NCBI GenBank assembly: GCA_031761405.1
Contig: JASEVX010000012.1
Location: forward strand, 24,403,694 to 24,467,693
Direction of reading: 5' to 3'
DNA length: 64,000 nucleotides
Origin: Serripes groenlandicus
Lineage: Eukaryota; Mollusca; Bivalvia; Cardiida; Cardiidae
Shown: positions 21,024-31,962 of the stretch, one piece after another
How positions within the stretch are numbered: the first letter of the stretch is position 1
Layout: each line of letters starts with the position of its first letter
Notes under the pieces: generated by a model
What the model saw: the letters and a program-made list of their open reading frames with translations, nothing else
Database searches by the model: none
What the model was told of the DNA's origin: nothing
Position numbers and translations under genes: made by a program

Positions 21024-21350
21024 GTCCATTTATCCTGATACCAGCGAGCCAGACGTACAGCTAACACCACAACCCTTAGCGCTAAGCAGGAATCCGCTGT
21101 GGTCGAGTGGTTAGCGTCGGGGATTTCGAAACCGGGTGTCCCGGGTTCGATCCCCAGTCGCGGCACTACGGTCATGGTGGTGTGCCCTTGGGCAAGGCAC
21201 ATTTTCTTGCCTAGTATTGGTTTGTTTACCCAGGGATCATGAATAAGTGAACTGTCGCCGTGATATAACTGAAATAATGTTGAAAGCGGCGTAAAACCCC
21301 AATAAATAAATAAATAAATGAGCGCTAAGCATGGAAAGCAATAACTAAAA
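21024..21350 (-). mobile_element. S2 SINE interrupted by S4
   Basis: Antisense S2: ggtccatttatcctgatacc, cagcgagccagacgtacagc, caacccttagcgctaagca. It resumes after the S4 with agcgctaagcatggaaagca. Confidence 0.75.
21089..21320 (+). mobile_element. S4 SINE, full length with 11-bp target duplication
   Basis: The head runs from ggaatccgctgtggtcgagt (A-box-like) to cccgggttcgatccccagtc (B box). The body is ttgggcaaggcacattttct, and the tail gtgatataactgaaataatg ends in (AATA)n. AGCGCTAAGCA flanks both sides (21078-21088, 21321-21331). Confidence 0.92.
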
Positions 21351-21984
21351 TGTGTACATGTTATAATCAAAAGCACTGAAAGGTCTGACAGTAAGCTGCT
21401 AACTACAGACTACATTTGGACATGGACTTACCAAATCCCGAAATTCTAACAAGAACACTTTACAGCTTCATTTTGTTATGTCCATATATTGAATGAAATA
21501 GGAATTGAACGCAAAATACTGTACAACACAATATGAGGGTCTACCGATATACTAAAATTTGACACAAACCACTAAGCTTAAGTATGCGCATCTCATCTGC
21601 TATTTTGGTAGTTCCTGTTTAGCAAACCTACCTGTTAAGAATAGATTAGAGTCGTTATTTGTGTATGCAACTAGCAAATAAACAAGGTCATATCAAAATC
21701 AAATAGAGGTCTCTGCCTACCAATGAGAAATATATTGAGAGTCAAACTCTAATATCAAAACAGAAATAAAATACAGTGTATTCTAAATTTCATACAGCGC
21801 GATATAACTGAAATAGTGTTAACAGTGACATAAAACATCATGTACAAACCAGAACATTCACCTTAAGCAAATATTCCACAGATGTTTGTTCGTTCATTGA
21901 CATCACATATAATTTACAACTATCAAGACGTATATCTCTTAACCCGAAATGGTGTTCAGTAATGTCCTAATTAGACAAGACTAA
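21351..21984. other. Mostly unassigned, with a SINE tail scrap
   Basis: gcgcgatataactgaaatag at 21798 and the following acataaaac look like a worn SINE tail. The rest is unrecognised. Confidence 0.45.
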
Positions 21985-22434
21985 GATGTTCATCCCACTA
22001 TTTATTAATTGAGGAAGGACGATATAATAACATCCCTAGGGAAAATAGAATATGTAAAATGTGCAACTTGAATGTTATTGAAAATGAATATCATTTTATA
22101 CTTATATGTCCTTTGTATCGTCAACTAAGAATCAATTTACTTCCAAAATATTACAATATTTGGCCATCACTATATAAATTAAACGCGAATCTAAAACAGT
22201 ACCATAGACGGATAGAAATCCGAAAAAGGTGCTATTTTAAATCCACAAAATAAACAATCTAAGTTTAGTCAACTTGTACGCATTAATATTAATTACACTT
22301 TTCTCGAATATTATATATTACATGTCAACTATTGAAACTATACTATATGTATTGGTATACAATTTTTTATTATGTATATGTTGCAACAACATGTAAAATG
22401 TTATGCAAATAAAGAACTTGAACTTGAACTAGTA
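21985..22434 (+). pseudogene. LINE-4: C-terminal end and 3' tail of a non-LTR retrotransposon
   Basis: One frame reads RCSSHYLLIEEGRYNNIP, RENRICKMCNLNVIENEYHF and ILICPLYRQLR. This is the FRCS...IE-GRY...RICxxC...E-HF-L-CP block that closes LINE ORF2 proteins, ending at 22253. The 3' UTR ends with ATAAAG and a repeated AACTTG tail (22414-22431). The reverse transcriptase itself is absent. Confidence 0.85.
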
Positions 22435-22454
22435 ATGGAGAGCTATTGTAGAAA

Positions 22455-22456
<2 letters not shown>

Positions 22457-22492
<36 letters not shown>

Positions 22493-22736
22493 GGGTTTAA
22501 CGCCGTTTTTAACAATTTCTCAGTCATATCACGGCGGTCAGTTCACCTACTCATATGTTTCCTAGTTTTCACACACCAGTACTCCACACAACAATCTTCC
22601 CAAGCAACTGACTACTTTTCCACATAGACTTAGCCCATTGGTGGAAGACGAATGACGCATTTCGCAATGACTTTTGTCAAAAGTCGGAAAGAAAGTTGGC
22701 CGAGCCGGGATTCGAACTCCCAACCCCTGGATTGAC
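22457..22736 (-). mobile_element. S1 SINE with 12-bp target duplication
   Basis: Antisense, opening with a (TTGA)n tail, then ggtttaacgccgtttttaac and a head ending gggattcgaactcccaaccc. ATTGTAGAAAGA flanks both sides (22445-22456, 22737-22748). The head is 5'-truncated at ggattgac. Confidence 0.92.
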
Positions 22737-22971
22737 ATTGTAGAAAGAGATAGTTTAAGTAATTCATTGCCAATATTGTAATATTACTTTAACAATAGGT
22801 ATTGATTCCAGTCTAGATTTCGATGAGTGTTTTCGGAATTCGCTTACTATATAGCAATTGGCTCTAAAGAGCCGCTTGCTAAAAAACTGTTCGCATCATA
22901 TTATTCTTTATCAGTTTTATTTTTCTATCTAATTTCAGTTTTGTTTTCTAATGTTTTCGTGCTTTCAGAAT

Positions 22972-23205
22972 TCCAAAATGCAGCTGCGGCGATAGACATC
23001 TGCGTAATGTATCGACCAGATCAGCCTGCGCTGTCCGCGCAGACTGATCCGGCCGACACATTCCGTCTTAGGCGAAACGTGTCTATTCGGGTAGGCCTGT
23101 GTGGCATGCTTAGGCTGACCCGGGTCGATACTTTACGCAGAGTCCACAACGTTGATTTTCTCACGAGACGGCCTACACATTGATTATTGCAAATCTACGC
23201 CCCTG
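22972..23205. mobile_element. B MITE, one end truncated
   Basis: Begins inside B at ccaaaatgcagctgcggcga, carries the A-type core, then gacggcctacacattgatta and the end TACGCCCCTG. Inverted relative to the 18.4-kb copy. Confidence 0.8.
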
Positions 23206-23717
23206 GAATACATAATGATGTAAGTGCTATTTCTTTTACTGAATATTTGTTTTGCAGTCAAAGCCTCTTGCCCATACTACACACTTCACAAATGCATATA
23301 CGGATGATGTTTATTAATCTAATATTGCAAGAATTGAAAAAACAAATAATACCTAGCGTGCATTATCAACTTCAAAATGTTAAATGACCAAAACAAATCA
23401 TAGTGATTTATCATACAATATTATGTAAACAAACGATGTGTCTGCTAACAGGATCCAAGACAAGGAAGTAGGTGTAAGAGACTTGTTTTTATACTCGATG
23501 TAAAATAAATAAGTTTCAACTAAAAAAAAAAGGTGACAAAAATTTAAAAAAATCGTTCTATTCTCACTCATAAAGGTATTTAAGAGAGACGATATATATA
23601 CTTTAGAGGTGCGTGCGTGTATGCGCCATACAATCATATCAAGCAAACAGCGCATCAGCCGTTCTGAGTTTTGATTGCTTGTCTGAGCAATTAGAACTGC
23701 CGCTACACTGTTTATAG
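23206..23717. other. Unassigned stretch
   Basis: AT-rich; an 85-codon minus-strand ORF (23398-23655) has no recognisable domain. Confidence 0.4.
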
Positions 23718-23746
23718 CCCCCCCCCCCCCCCCCCCCCCCCCCCCC
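23718..23746. repeat. Poly-C tract of 29
   Basis: Uninterrupted C run; the length is likely uncertain in any sequencing of this region. Confidence 0.9.
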
Positions 23747-23825
23747 GATATATCCGTTCCAGGTTTAAATACGAATTATACACGATATATTCGAATAATC
23801 CTATGATTGAGTTATCGCGAGTTCA

Positions 23826-24040
23826 GGAATCCAGATTCGTGGCCGAGTGAATATCGTCGGGATTTGAAACCGGGCGTCCCGGGTTCGATCCCCAGTCTCG
23901 AAATGGTGGTCATTGTGGAGTGCGCTTAATCAAGGCACATTTCCTGGCTTAATTCTGGTTTGTTAAACACCCAGGTAATGAGTAAACGCTAACCGTGAAA
24001 TATATCTGAAATAGTGTTGAATAAACGGTGTAACAATAAT
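23826..24040 (+). mobile_element. S4 SINE, degenerate
   Basis: tcgtggccgagtgaatatcg, gtcccgggttcgatccccag, then ggcacatttcctggctta and a worn tail near gtgaaatatatctgaaatag. Confidence 0.8.
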
Positions 24041-24608
24041 TAGTGTATTTATGTATTTAAGAGAGAGGACAGTAACCTGGGAGGTGCGGACACGCGCCAC
24101 GCGTGCATATTTATCTTATAATGCATTTCAAATGTCGTGTAATTGTTTATGGGTATTCGAATTCTTAATGGGCGGAAGACAGTTGCGATAACATCTTAAG
24201 AGACAACGTCACGCGATAAACGACCCTCGGGTCTTCGCGACTAAAGGAGATTCAGACCAACCTGCACCACGTTGCAGTCTGATAAGGATGTGCAATGTAC
24301 TTTCGTGATCTACTCGTAAAACGCTTTTCTCAGTGCCTCTGTCGAAGGATTAGGATAAAAAAACAAAATCGACAATACAAGTATGTCTTTTAACCTTTTA
24401 TTGCTACTTAAAAACCTTCAGAGGTCGGTTTTTATGTGGCTCGACTCAACTTGTAAATAATACAGACGATCAATTTGTTTAATCTTGTTCATTGATAGTT
24501 GTCGAAATCCTCCTCAGTCGTCTGGTCGTCTCTCATAGATTTGTAAAATTGTCTTTTTTGTCTAAATTTTAAAATGTCTCACGTACAAAATATTCCGGAG
24601 AGAAACCG
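24041..24608. other. Unassigned stretch
   Basis: Nothing recognised in these ~570 bases. Confidence 0.4.
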
Positions 24609-25075
24609 AAACGTTGAGGGGTAGTGGTAGATTGATTGATTGGGGTTTAACGCCGTTTTTAACAATTTCTCAGTCATCTCACGGCGGCCAGTTCACCTTC
24701 TCATATGTTTCCTGGCTTTCGCACACCAGTACTCTACACAACAATCTTCCCAAACAACTGGCTGCTTTTCCACATAGACTTAGCCCATTGGTGGAAGACG
24801 AATGAAGCATGTCGCAATGACTTTTGTCAAACGTCGGAAAGAAAGTTGGCCGAGCTGGGATTCGAACTCACAACCCCTGGATTGACAGCCCGCGTCGTTA
24901 CCGACTGAGCTACCGGGACTCGACATTGGTAGTGGTAGAACGTCCACTTCTGATGCAGGAGGTCGCGGGATCGAGAATCGTAGAAATGCCTTCCCTTCCC
25001 TTCCTTGGTGCTCAGGAGTGTGGGTTTAGCAGTATGACCGACTCTCCTATGTCCGGATTAATCTACCAGAAGTAC
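24609..25075 (+). mobile_element. S2 SINE split by S1
   Basis: The head begins before the S1 (gttgaggggtagtggtaga) and resumes at 24928 with ggtagtggtagaacgtccac, gatgcaggaggtcgcgggat, cccttccttggtgctcagga and tatgaccgactctcctatg. No tail is visible. Confidence 0.8.
24632..24927 (-). mobile_element. S1 SINE, full head, 12-bp target duplication
   Basis: Antisense. Tail ttgattgattggggtttaac; complete head with gggattcgaactcacaaccc (B box) and gttaccgactgagctaccgg (A box, complement). GGTAGTGGTAGA flanks both sides (24620-24631, 24928-24939) and is itself part of the S2 head. Confidence 0.93.
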
Positions 25076-25139
25076 AATTATTCATTTTAATCACGGATTT
25101 TCCTGGATAACTTACCAATAACATTGCTCCATTTATTCT

Positions 25140-25382
25140 AAGAATAGTGTATCAGTCGTTATGCTAGCCCCCACGCCCCTGAGCGCCAAGGAGGGAAATT
25201 CAATACTCATCTGCGTAATGTATCGACCAGATCAGCCTGCGCTGTCCGCGCAGACTGATCCGGCCGACACATTCCGTCTTAAAATTTAAAACTTAAAATC
25301 CACTACCAGTCTTTGGTATTACCCAGCCTGCAATCAAACCTGCGACCTCCCCCCGCTCTGTTGCTACATCATCGAGGCGGTA
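25140..25382 (-). mobile_element. S2 SINE interrupted by a B fragment
   Basis: Antisense body atcagtcgttatgctagccc, gcgccaaggagggaaattca; after the insert, ccagtctttggtattaccca and cgacctccccccgctctgtt, ending at the head tcatcgaggcggt. Confidence 0.75.
25200..25283. mobile_element. B/A core fragment inside S2
   Basis: catctgcgtaatgtatcgac to gccgacacattccgtctta is nearly identical to 22999-23070. It has no termini, so it probably arrived by recombination. Confidence 0.75.
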
Positions 25383-26280
25383 TAACCAAATATAATATGT
25401 ATTTTCGGTGCTCCAGCGTTCTCGTTTGCATACTATTTGGTATTGGATATTTTAAGTCTGTTTCATAACATAACGAAACGTTTACATGAAATACGCCTTT
25501 CAACAAGAAGTTCAAACAGCAAACACATCGACGTCACGTTTACATCATAACTGATCATTGAACACAGCTTTGTTTGATCTCACTCGTTCTAAAAGACACT
25601 CGCGTATGGCTGATTATCAATACATAGAGGATATTACATGAGTTTTCTAAAATTGATAAAAACGAGCCTTGGCGAGTTTTTAGCAATTTTAGAAAACGAG
25701 TTTAATAACATTTTGTAATGAATGAACACGAATGTTATATTCTATTTATATCATAAATTCTAATTCGACGATTATTAGCGCAAAATATATATAACGTCGC
25801 TATATAGCGCGGTCATTTTCAATGCTTTTCATTATGACGTTACGTAGCATTGTTATTACACTAGTTATATAACGTAGCATTGTTATTACACTTTTTATAT
25901 ACCGAAAATTCTAACACTATTGACAATTTCTCTTCTATACTCAAAGAAGGATTTGAGCGTGATCTAAATGCAGTATATCACTCTAAATTTCCGGAACTAT
26001 TTTTGGCTGTTGAAATGTGTCGTTCAGGTGTGTATAAATTAATCACTCAGGCCATTCGGCCTTCGTGATTAATTACTACACACCTGAACTCCCAATCGTG
26101 ATATACGAGCCGGTATATCACTCAAAATGAGATATATTTCCTAAATATAGAATGACGTTATTTCACGCTGGCGACGTCATTTATGATATAAACAGGGAAT
26201 ATTAGGTTGCTGTAGCGATACCGTTGTTGGTACTGTACAACGAGGGGCGTGGTCAATTGATAGCTCGCGAGACCGATAAG
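25383..26280. other. Unassigned region with hairpins
   Basis: Three local structures are visible. An imperfect palindrome spans 25640-25703 (gttttctaaaattgataaaa facing ttttagcaattttagaaaac). A 23-bp direct repeat occurs at 25836 and 25869 (gtagcattgttattacact). A strong hairpin occupies 26023-26089 with 25-bp arms (gttcaggtgtgta... / ...acacacctgaac). No gene found. Confidence 0.55.
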
Positions 26281-26367
26281 TGACATTTGTCTTCCACTAA
26301 TGGGATATCAGTTTAATAAGTGGAAAAGCAGCCAGTTCCGTGGGAAGTCTGTTGTATGGATTGAATA
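26281..26367 (+). mobile_element. S1 SINE, left part before nested A
   Basis: gacatttgtcttccactaat, gtggaaaagcagccagttcc, gtgggaagtctgttgtatgg. The head is missing. Confidence 0.75.
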
Positions 26368-26632
26368 TGAGTCGTCCCGCGAGAAAACCAACATTGTGGA
26401 CTCTGCGTAAAGTATCGTTCCGGATCAGCCTACGCATGCCGCGCAGGCTTACCCGGATATACACTTTTCGCCTCCTGTGGATTTTCTGTTTCATGAATCA
26501 TTACGTTATACCTCTATCCCCCTGAGACGGAATGTGTCGGCCCGGATCAGTCTGCGCGGACTGCGCAGGCTGATCTGGGTCGATACATTACGCAGATGCC
26601 AAAGTTATGTTGGTTTTCTCGCGGAACGGCTC
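26368..26632. mobile_element. A MITE nested in S1
   Basis: GAGTCGTCCCGCGAG to CTCGCGGAACGGCTC with ATAT on both sides (26364-26367, 26633-26636). It interrupts an S1 SINE, so A moved after S1. Confidence 0.92.
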
Positions 26633-26656
26633 ATATGTGAACTGGCCGTTGTGATA

Positions 26657-26769
26657 CTTTCTGTTTCAGGAATCATTAATCTATACCTCTATCCGCCGGA
26701 CTGCGCAGGTTGATCTGGGTCGATACATTACCCAGAGGTCATACTGTTGATTTTCTCGCGGGACGGTTC
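26657..26769. mobile_element. A MITE, right half, in a local duplication
   Basis: tttctgtttcaggaatcatt to ctcgcgggacggttc. Both sides carry atatgtgaactggccgttgt (26633 and 26770), so a second S1 junction was created by local recombination rather than a new insertion. Confidence 0.8.
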
Positions 26770-26830
26770 ATATGTGAACTGGCCGTTGTGATATGACTGA
26801 AACATTGTTGAAAACCGCTTAATATCACAA
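26770..26830 (+). mobile_element. S1 SINE tail after nested A
   Basis: gaactggccgttgtgatatg, actgaaacattgttgaaaac, then cgcttaatatcac. Confidence 0.75.
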
Positions 26831-27121
26831 TTAATTAATTAAATCAATTAAATTGCTATATAGAACAGAAAGTTTATTTAGACGTATAAAAAGCACATAG
26901 TCATTGACAAACATAAAAACATATACAAAATATGCAGACACGTGGGTTTGAAATGGGTGAAATAAAAAAATAAAGCTACCGAATGCCGTCCGTACGGAGC
27001 CGAACAGCCAGTATGCTCCTAGAACACACCGAATGCTTCCCGAATATGATCCGTTCGCTCCACGAACACCCAAATTCTTATTCGGAAAACAAACGGAAGG
27101 GCATTCGGCCCAATGTGATCG
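26831..27121. other. Unassigned spacer
   Basis: Nothing recognised apart from scattered attcgg motifs. Confidence 0.4.
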
Positions 27122-27262
27122 GGCGATAACAAAAAATCGACCACGTGGTTGGGAGTTCGAATCAAAGATGGGTCAGCATTCTTTCAGACGTTCGACAAAA
27201 GTCGCTGACAAGTGTCATTCGTCTTCCACTAATGGGATTTCAGTTTAAGTGAAAAAGTAGTC
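27122..27262 (+). mobile_element. S1 SINE, degenerate head, no tail
   Basis: gttgggagttcgaatcaaag (B box), ttctttcagacgttcgacaa, agtgtcattcgtcttccact. It stops at the minisatellite. Confidence 0.7.
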
Positions 27263-27380
27263 ATCTTATTATTCCAGGTCGGCGTTCAGCTTGATTTGTA
27301 AATACGAACACCGATGACAGAGCTTTATATTCCAGATTGGCGTTCGGTTTGCCATATAAGATCGAACAACGACGGCAGAG
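27263..27380 (+). repeat. ~57-bp repeat units left of LINE-3
   Basis: Two units: ttccaggtcggcgttcagct...acgaacaccgatgacagagc and ttccagattggcgttcggtt...cgaacaacgacggcagag. Confidence 0.75.
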
Positions 27381-28546
27381 TTCGACTTTTGAGAAAAGAA
27401 CAATAAAAACACGACAAACACTACAAACAGTGATCTTCACTGAAACCATCATATTAAAGCACCTAAATAAGATAAAAGAAACAAAATCACCAGAATATGA
27501 CAACATACACCCAAAGGTCATTAAAGAAACAGCATCCCAAATTATGAAACCACTAAGTGTCCTTTTCAACCATTCAATGAAGAACTCCATAGTACCAAAT
27601 GAAAGGAAAATGGCAAATATTATGCCAATCCACAAAACAGGATCGAAACAAGTCGTTTCCAACTACAGACCAATAAGCCTAACGTCAGTAATAGGGAAAG
27701 TAATGGAAACAGAAATCAGAGACTCGATTATGAAACACATGGAATCTAATAATCTGTTTACCAAACATCAACACGGTTTTAGAAGTGGAAGATCATGCCA
27801 GACACAACTCCTAAAAGTCATGGAAGACTGGACCAACAACATAGATGAAAAAAAAAAAAAACACAGATATAATTTACTTAGACTTCCAAAAGGCTTTCGA
27901 CACCGTGCCCCACAAAAGACTTCTTCAAAAACTAAAAGGCTACGGCATCCTTTCTCACTTACTAAAATGGATAGAACATGTTCTAAAAGAGAGGCAACAA
28001 AGAGTAGTACTTAACAACTCACACTCAAGGTGGGCGCCTGTTACTAGTGGTATCCCTCAAGGCAGCGTCTTAGGACCAATCCTCTTTACAATCTATATCA
28101 ACGATCTTCCGGACGTAGTTAAAAACATAACCAAATTATTTGCAGACGACACAAAAATATATTCAATAGTCAACAATACTACCGACAAGGATAATCTCCA
28201 AACAGATCTTAACAATTTGACATACTGGTCTAAAACTTGGCTATTAAAATTCAACAAAAAGAAATGTAAACACCTTCACCTTGGATCTGAATCAGTAAAC
28301 AATTATTTTATGGAAGGAAATGAAACAGAGAAAACGAAGGAGGAAAAAGACCTAGGCATCATAGTTGACTCTAACTTAAAATTTGTCCAGCACATAAACA
28401 CAAAAGTCACCTTTCAAATTTGTGCTACAAAAGGAAGGACCGGAAGCGAAAATAATATCACAAAGACAAAATGGACCAGAGAGGCGGAAGCCTACATCGG
28501 TCTCGAACCCAAGGTAAACCAAGGATATTCAAAGTCTGTGTTCTGA
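27381..28546 (+). pseudogene. LINE-3: CR1/Jockey-type reverse transcriptase, frameshifted
   Basis: RT motifs in order: KSPEYDNIHPKVIKE, SNYRPISLTSVIGKVME, QHGFRSGRSCQTQLL, YLDFQKAFDTVPHKRLL (27875 on, catalytic Asp), SGIPQGSVLGPILF, LFADDTKIYS (FADD at 28139-28150) and EEKDLGIIVDSNLKF. Both catalytic motifs are intact. A run of 14 A at 27848-27861 separates the two frames, so a single homopolymer length change may be the only break in the RT core. The endonuclease and N-terminal region are missing, and the end past 28400 is degraded and shares no LINE C-terminal motif. It is the youngest-looking LINE here, but is truncated and non-functional as it stands. Confidence 0.92.
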
Positions 28547-28690
28547 TTGCTATACAAAATAGAACGACGATGGCCGAACTAGATATCCCAGGTCGCCGTT
28601 TAGTGCTGTATAAAATCGAACACCGATGGCCGAGCTAGATAGTCCATTTCGGCGTTTCCTTAATAAAATCGAACATCGATGGCCGAAAGC
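28547..28690 (+). repeat. ~66-bp repeat units right of LINE-3
   Basis: Three units based on cgaacaccgatggccgagct and the preceding tataaaat. They are homologous to 27263-27380 on the other side of LINE-3. Confidence 0.75.
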
Positions 28691-28822
28691 ATTTGTAAAT
28701 TTTTGAAATGCATATTTTAGAATCGTTTTATTAATTAATTATATAAAAGCAACCCGGTAATGACGATTAACAAATCCCACACATAACGAACATGCAGCAT
28801 ACCGTAATACATACTCATTAAT

Positions 28823-29083
28823 GAGCCACCCCGCGAGAAAACCAACACTGTGGACTCTGCGTAAAGTATCGACTCGGATCAGGTTAAACATGCCGCGTCG
28901 GCTAACCCGGACAGACAATTTTCGCCTCCTGTGGATTTTCTGTTTCAGGAATCATTACTCGTTACCTCTATCTCCCTGAGACGGAATGTGTCCTCCCAGA
29001 TTAGCCTGCGCGGACTGTGCATGCTTATCTGGATCGATACATTACGCAGAGGCCATTATGTTGGTTTTCTCGTGGAACGGCTC
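28823..29083. mobile_element. A MITE
   Basis: GAGCCACCCCGCGAG to CTCGTGGAACGGCTC. Flanks are TAAT and ATTT, an imperfect match. Confidence 0.88.
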
Positions 29084-29278
29084 ATTTGTTTAAAACTATC
29101 CATGATGGAAACAATTTAGGGAATGCCCTTTTCTTATTTAGAATTCATTTAAGTCACGATTTTGCATGGGGAAATTTATATTTTTAGTATCTAAAAAAAC
29201 GGGCCCGAATTATTGTAACGCAATGTGACAATGTATATCAATTTGAGTTTGAAATAAGTTGGGGGTTATTAGGTTTAA

Positions 29279-29501
29279 CCCTTTCCCACATGTAGACGCA
29301 TTTTAATGCCTCTGTAGCAGACGACGTTTGAAAACATTGGGGAGAAGAGAGATTGCTTGTATGAGCATTTCCTCCATTTGCCACAAGGTGTTCAACTCTT
29401 TTTTTTAATAATTTAATTTTTAATTATAGAGATTTTACTTAATTTCATCAAGAAGTTTTCACAAAGTCGTCTACTGCTTCTTTCTTTCGTGTGGGCAAGG
29501 T
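29279..29501. mobile_element. D MITE with TTAA flanks
   Basis: CCCTTTCCCACATGTAGACG to gtgggcaaggt, TTAA at 29275-29278 and 29502-29505. The central hairpin is eroded. Confidence 0.85.
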
Positions 29502-29735
29502 TTAAACGGGAATCTATTTTCCCTGGTCTTTAGAAACAGCGCGTGCATTTCACCACCAAAGAAATCTTTTCATTCATTTGTTATTATTGAAATATAAAAG
29601 AAAAAGAAAGATAAACAGACGATATTTAATATTGTAATAACGACATGCGTACTTGAAATGGGGAAGCACGATCATTTATCTTCGCCTTTTTACAAAACAT
29701 AATATCTTCTATTTTAATTAAATAAATGTCTTCAA

Positions 29736-29957
29736 CCCTTTCCCTCATATAGACGTTTTCTGACGCCTCTGCAGCAGACGGCTTTTTGAAAACATAGCGA
29801 CAAAAGAAGAAATTGCACAAAACGTGCAATTTCTCCTTTTGCCACAATGTTTTCCACTTTTTGTCATAGGTTATCCATTCAATTATGGAGATATTCTATG
29901 TTTTGACAAAATACGTTCAAAGTTGTCTGCTGCAGAATTGTCGTATGAGGGAAAGGG
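29736..29957. mobile_element. D MITE, well preserved
   Basis: CCCTTTCCCTCATATAGACG to cgtatgagggaaaggg; hairpin aaattgcacaaaacgtgcaa. The left flank is TCAA (mutated), the right TTAA. Confidence 0.9.
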
Positions 29958-30003
29958 TTAAAAAAACGTGAACATTTCTTCTTTTGTCGCTATGTTTTCA
30001 AAA

Positions 30004-30240
30004 ATAATTACACTTTCCAGTACAATAAACATCTAAATATTAATCGTTTATGCTTCATTTTCACTGCGTAAACATACCCATTAAGCCAACTTTTGCACAT
30101 TTCCATGACTTTCAATTGACTGTTTTTCAACCTTCACCGCCTAATTAGTTTTGAACTATTTATTACTTACTTTGATGTCACTATCAGCAATATTTGCTGA
30201 AGTTTCAACATTTCAATTTTGTTATCTCCATCTGGAGTTG
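30004..30240 (+). repeat. Repeat J, copy 2
   Basis: Partner of 15705-15948. It begins just after a D-like scrap (ttcttcttttgtcgctatgt at 29973). Confidence 0.8.
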
Positions 30241-30479
30241 ATCACCTTGAACACTCTCGATGATCTCATATTACTTTAAATGTCGACTGATTTATTGACC
30301 GAGTGTCGTTCAACGTCATTTTAACTTTATATCTGTTATATCACGGCGATACATTCGGCTATCCTCATATTTCCCATCTTTCTCTCCACGATGTTTAGAA
30401 CATTTTATTTATGCAACTTGCTATCCTACAGATCTTCATCTTGTTTTTCTTCTTAATGGTGGAGGAAGCATGTTTCAAC

Positions 30480-30604
30480 GACTCTGAGTATTGGTCGATT
30501 AATTTATTGATGTATTGATTGATTGATCGGTTGGTTGGTTGATTGATTGTAATGGTCGATTGATTGATTGATTGTATTGATTGATTGATTGATTGATCGG
30601 TTGG

Positions 30605-30638
<34 letters not shown>

Positions 30639-30916
30639 AATTGATTAATTGGTTGATTGATTGATTGCTTAATTCATTGAATGATTGGTTGATTGATTGG
30701 CTGATTAATTGATTAATTCATTGATTGAAAGATTGATTGATTGTTGTTTGATTGATTGATTGATGAATTGGTTGATTGATTGCTTAATATGTTGGTTGAT
30801 TGATTGATTAATTGATTGATTGGTCGATTGAAAGATTAATTGGTTGATTGATTAATTGATTGATTAATTGATTGATTAATTGGTTGATTGATTGATTAAT
30901 TAATTAATTAATTAAT

Positions 30917-30959
<43 letters not shown>

Positions 30960-31331
30960 TTAATTGATTAATTGATTGATTACTTGATTGGTTCGTTGGT
31001 TGACTGATTACTTAGTTGATTGATTAATTGATTGATTGATAGATAAATGGGTTGATTGATTAATTGGTTGATTGATTGCTTAATAACCTGATTTATTGAT
31101 TGGCTGATTTATTTATTAATTGGTTAATTGGTTGATTGAATGATTGGTTGATTGATTGCTTAATTAGCTGATTGATTGATTGGCTGGTTGATTGCTTAAT
31201 TAGCTGATTGATTTATTGGTTGATTGACTGATTAATAGGTTGATTAATCAATTGATTGATTGGTTGATTAATTGAATGATTGATTTATTAATTGGTTGAT
31301 TGATTGCTTAATTAGTTGATTTATTGATTGG

Positions 31332-31368
<37 letters not shown>

Positions 31369-31372
31369 CAGG
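30480..31372. repeat. GATT/TTGA-rich low-complexity tract, ~0.9 kb
   Basis: Imperfect (TTGATTGA)n with a pure TTTA block at 30914-30960. It runs straight into the antisense S1 tail at 31373, whose own tail is (TTGA)n, so it is probably a grossly expanded SINE tail. Confidence 0.85.
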
Positions 31373-31865
31373 GCAATTTTTTACAAGTTTGCATTCATAT
31401 CACCGTGCTATCGCCAGTTCACCTACTCATGTTTTTGTCCGAGCTTTCTCACACTAGTACTTCACACAACAGTCTCTCCAGGCTAAAACGACTGTTTTGT
31501 CCCCATAATAGCCATCCCACGAGAAAACCAACATTGTGGACTCTGCGTAAAGTATTGACTCTGATCAGCCTGAACATGCCACGCAGGTTTATAGACACAT
31601 TTCGCCTCCTGTGGATTTTGTGTTTCAGGAAGCATTACTTTATATCTTTATCCCCCTAAGACGGAATGCGCAGGCTGATCAGGGTCGACACATTACGCAG
31701 AGGTTGGTTTTCTCGGGGGGACGGCTCATATACTGTTAGCCAACTGAAAGGCAATTGACGCGTGTTGCATTGACTTTTGTAAAACGCCGGGAGGAATGCC
31801 GGCCGAGCCGTGATTCGAACTCACACTCACTTGACTGACATCCTGCGTCGCTGCCAGGGTATATA
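31373..31865 (-). mobile_element. S1 SINE hosting a nested A element
   Basis: Antisense. Before the insert: gccagttcacctactcatgt, cacactagtacttcacacaa. After: gttagccaactgaaaggcaa, gtgattcgaactcacactca. Confidence 0.8.
31510..31727. mobile_element. A MITE nested in S1, shortened
   Basis: From gccatcccacgagaaaacca to ttctcggggggacggctc. About 40 bp of the right arm is missing, between ggaatg and cgcaggctgatcagg. The right flank is ATAT, the left degraded. Confidence 0.85.
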
Positions 31866-31962
31866 GCAGTATTGGCCGAGTATAAATTCGAACAAAGGAC
31901 CCTGGATTGATGGATTTTTCGTATAAATTATCATTGTAGTTTCAGTGAACTTATTCAATGGA

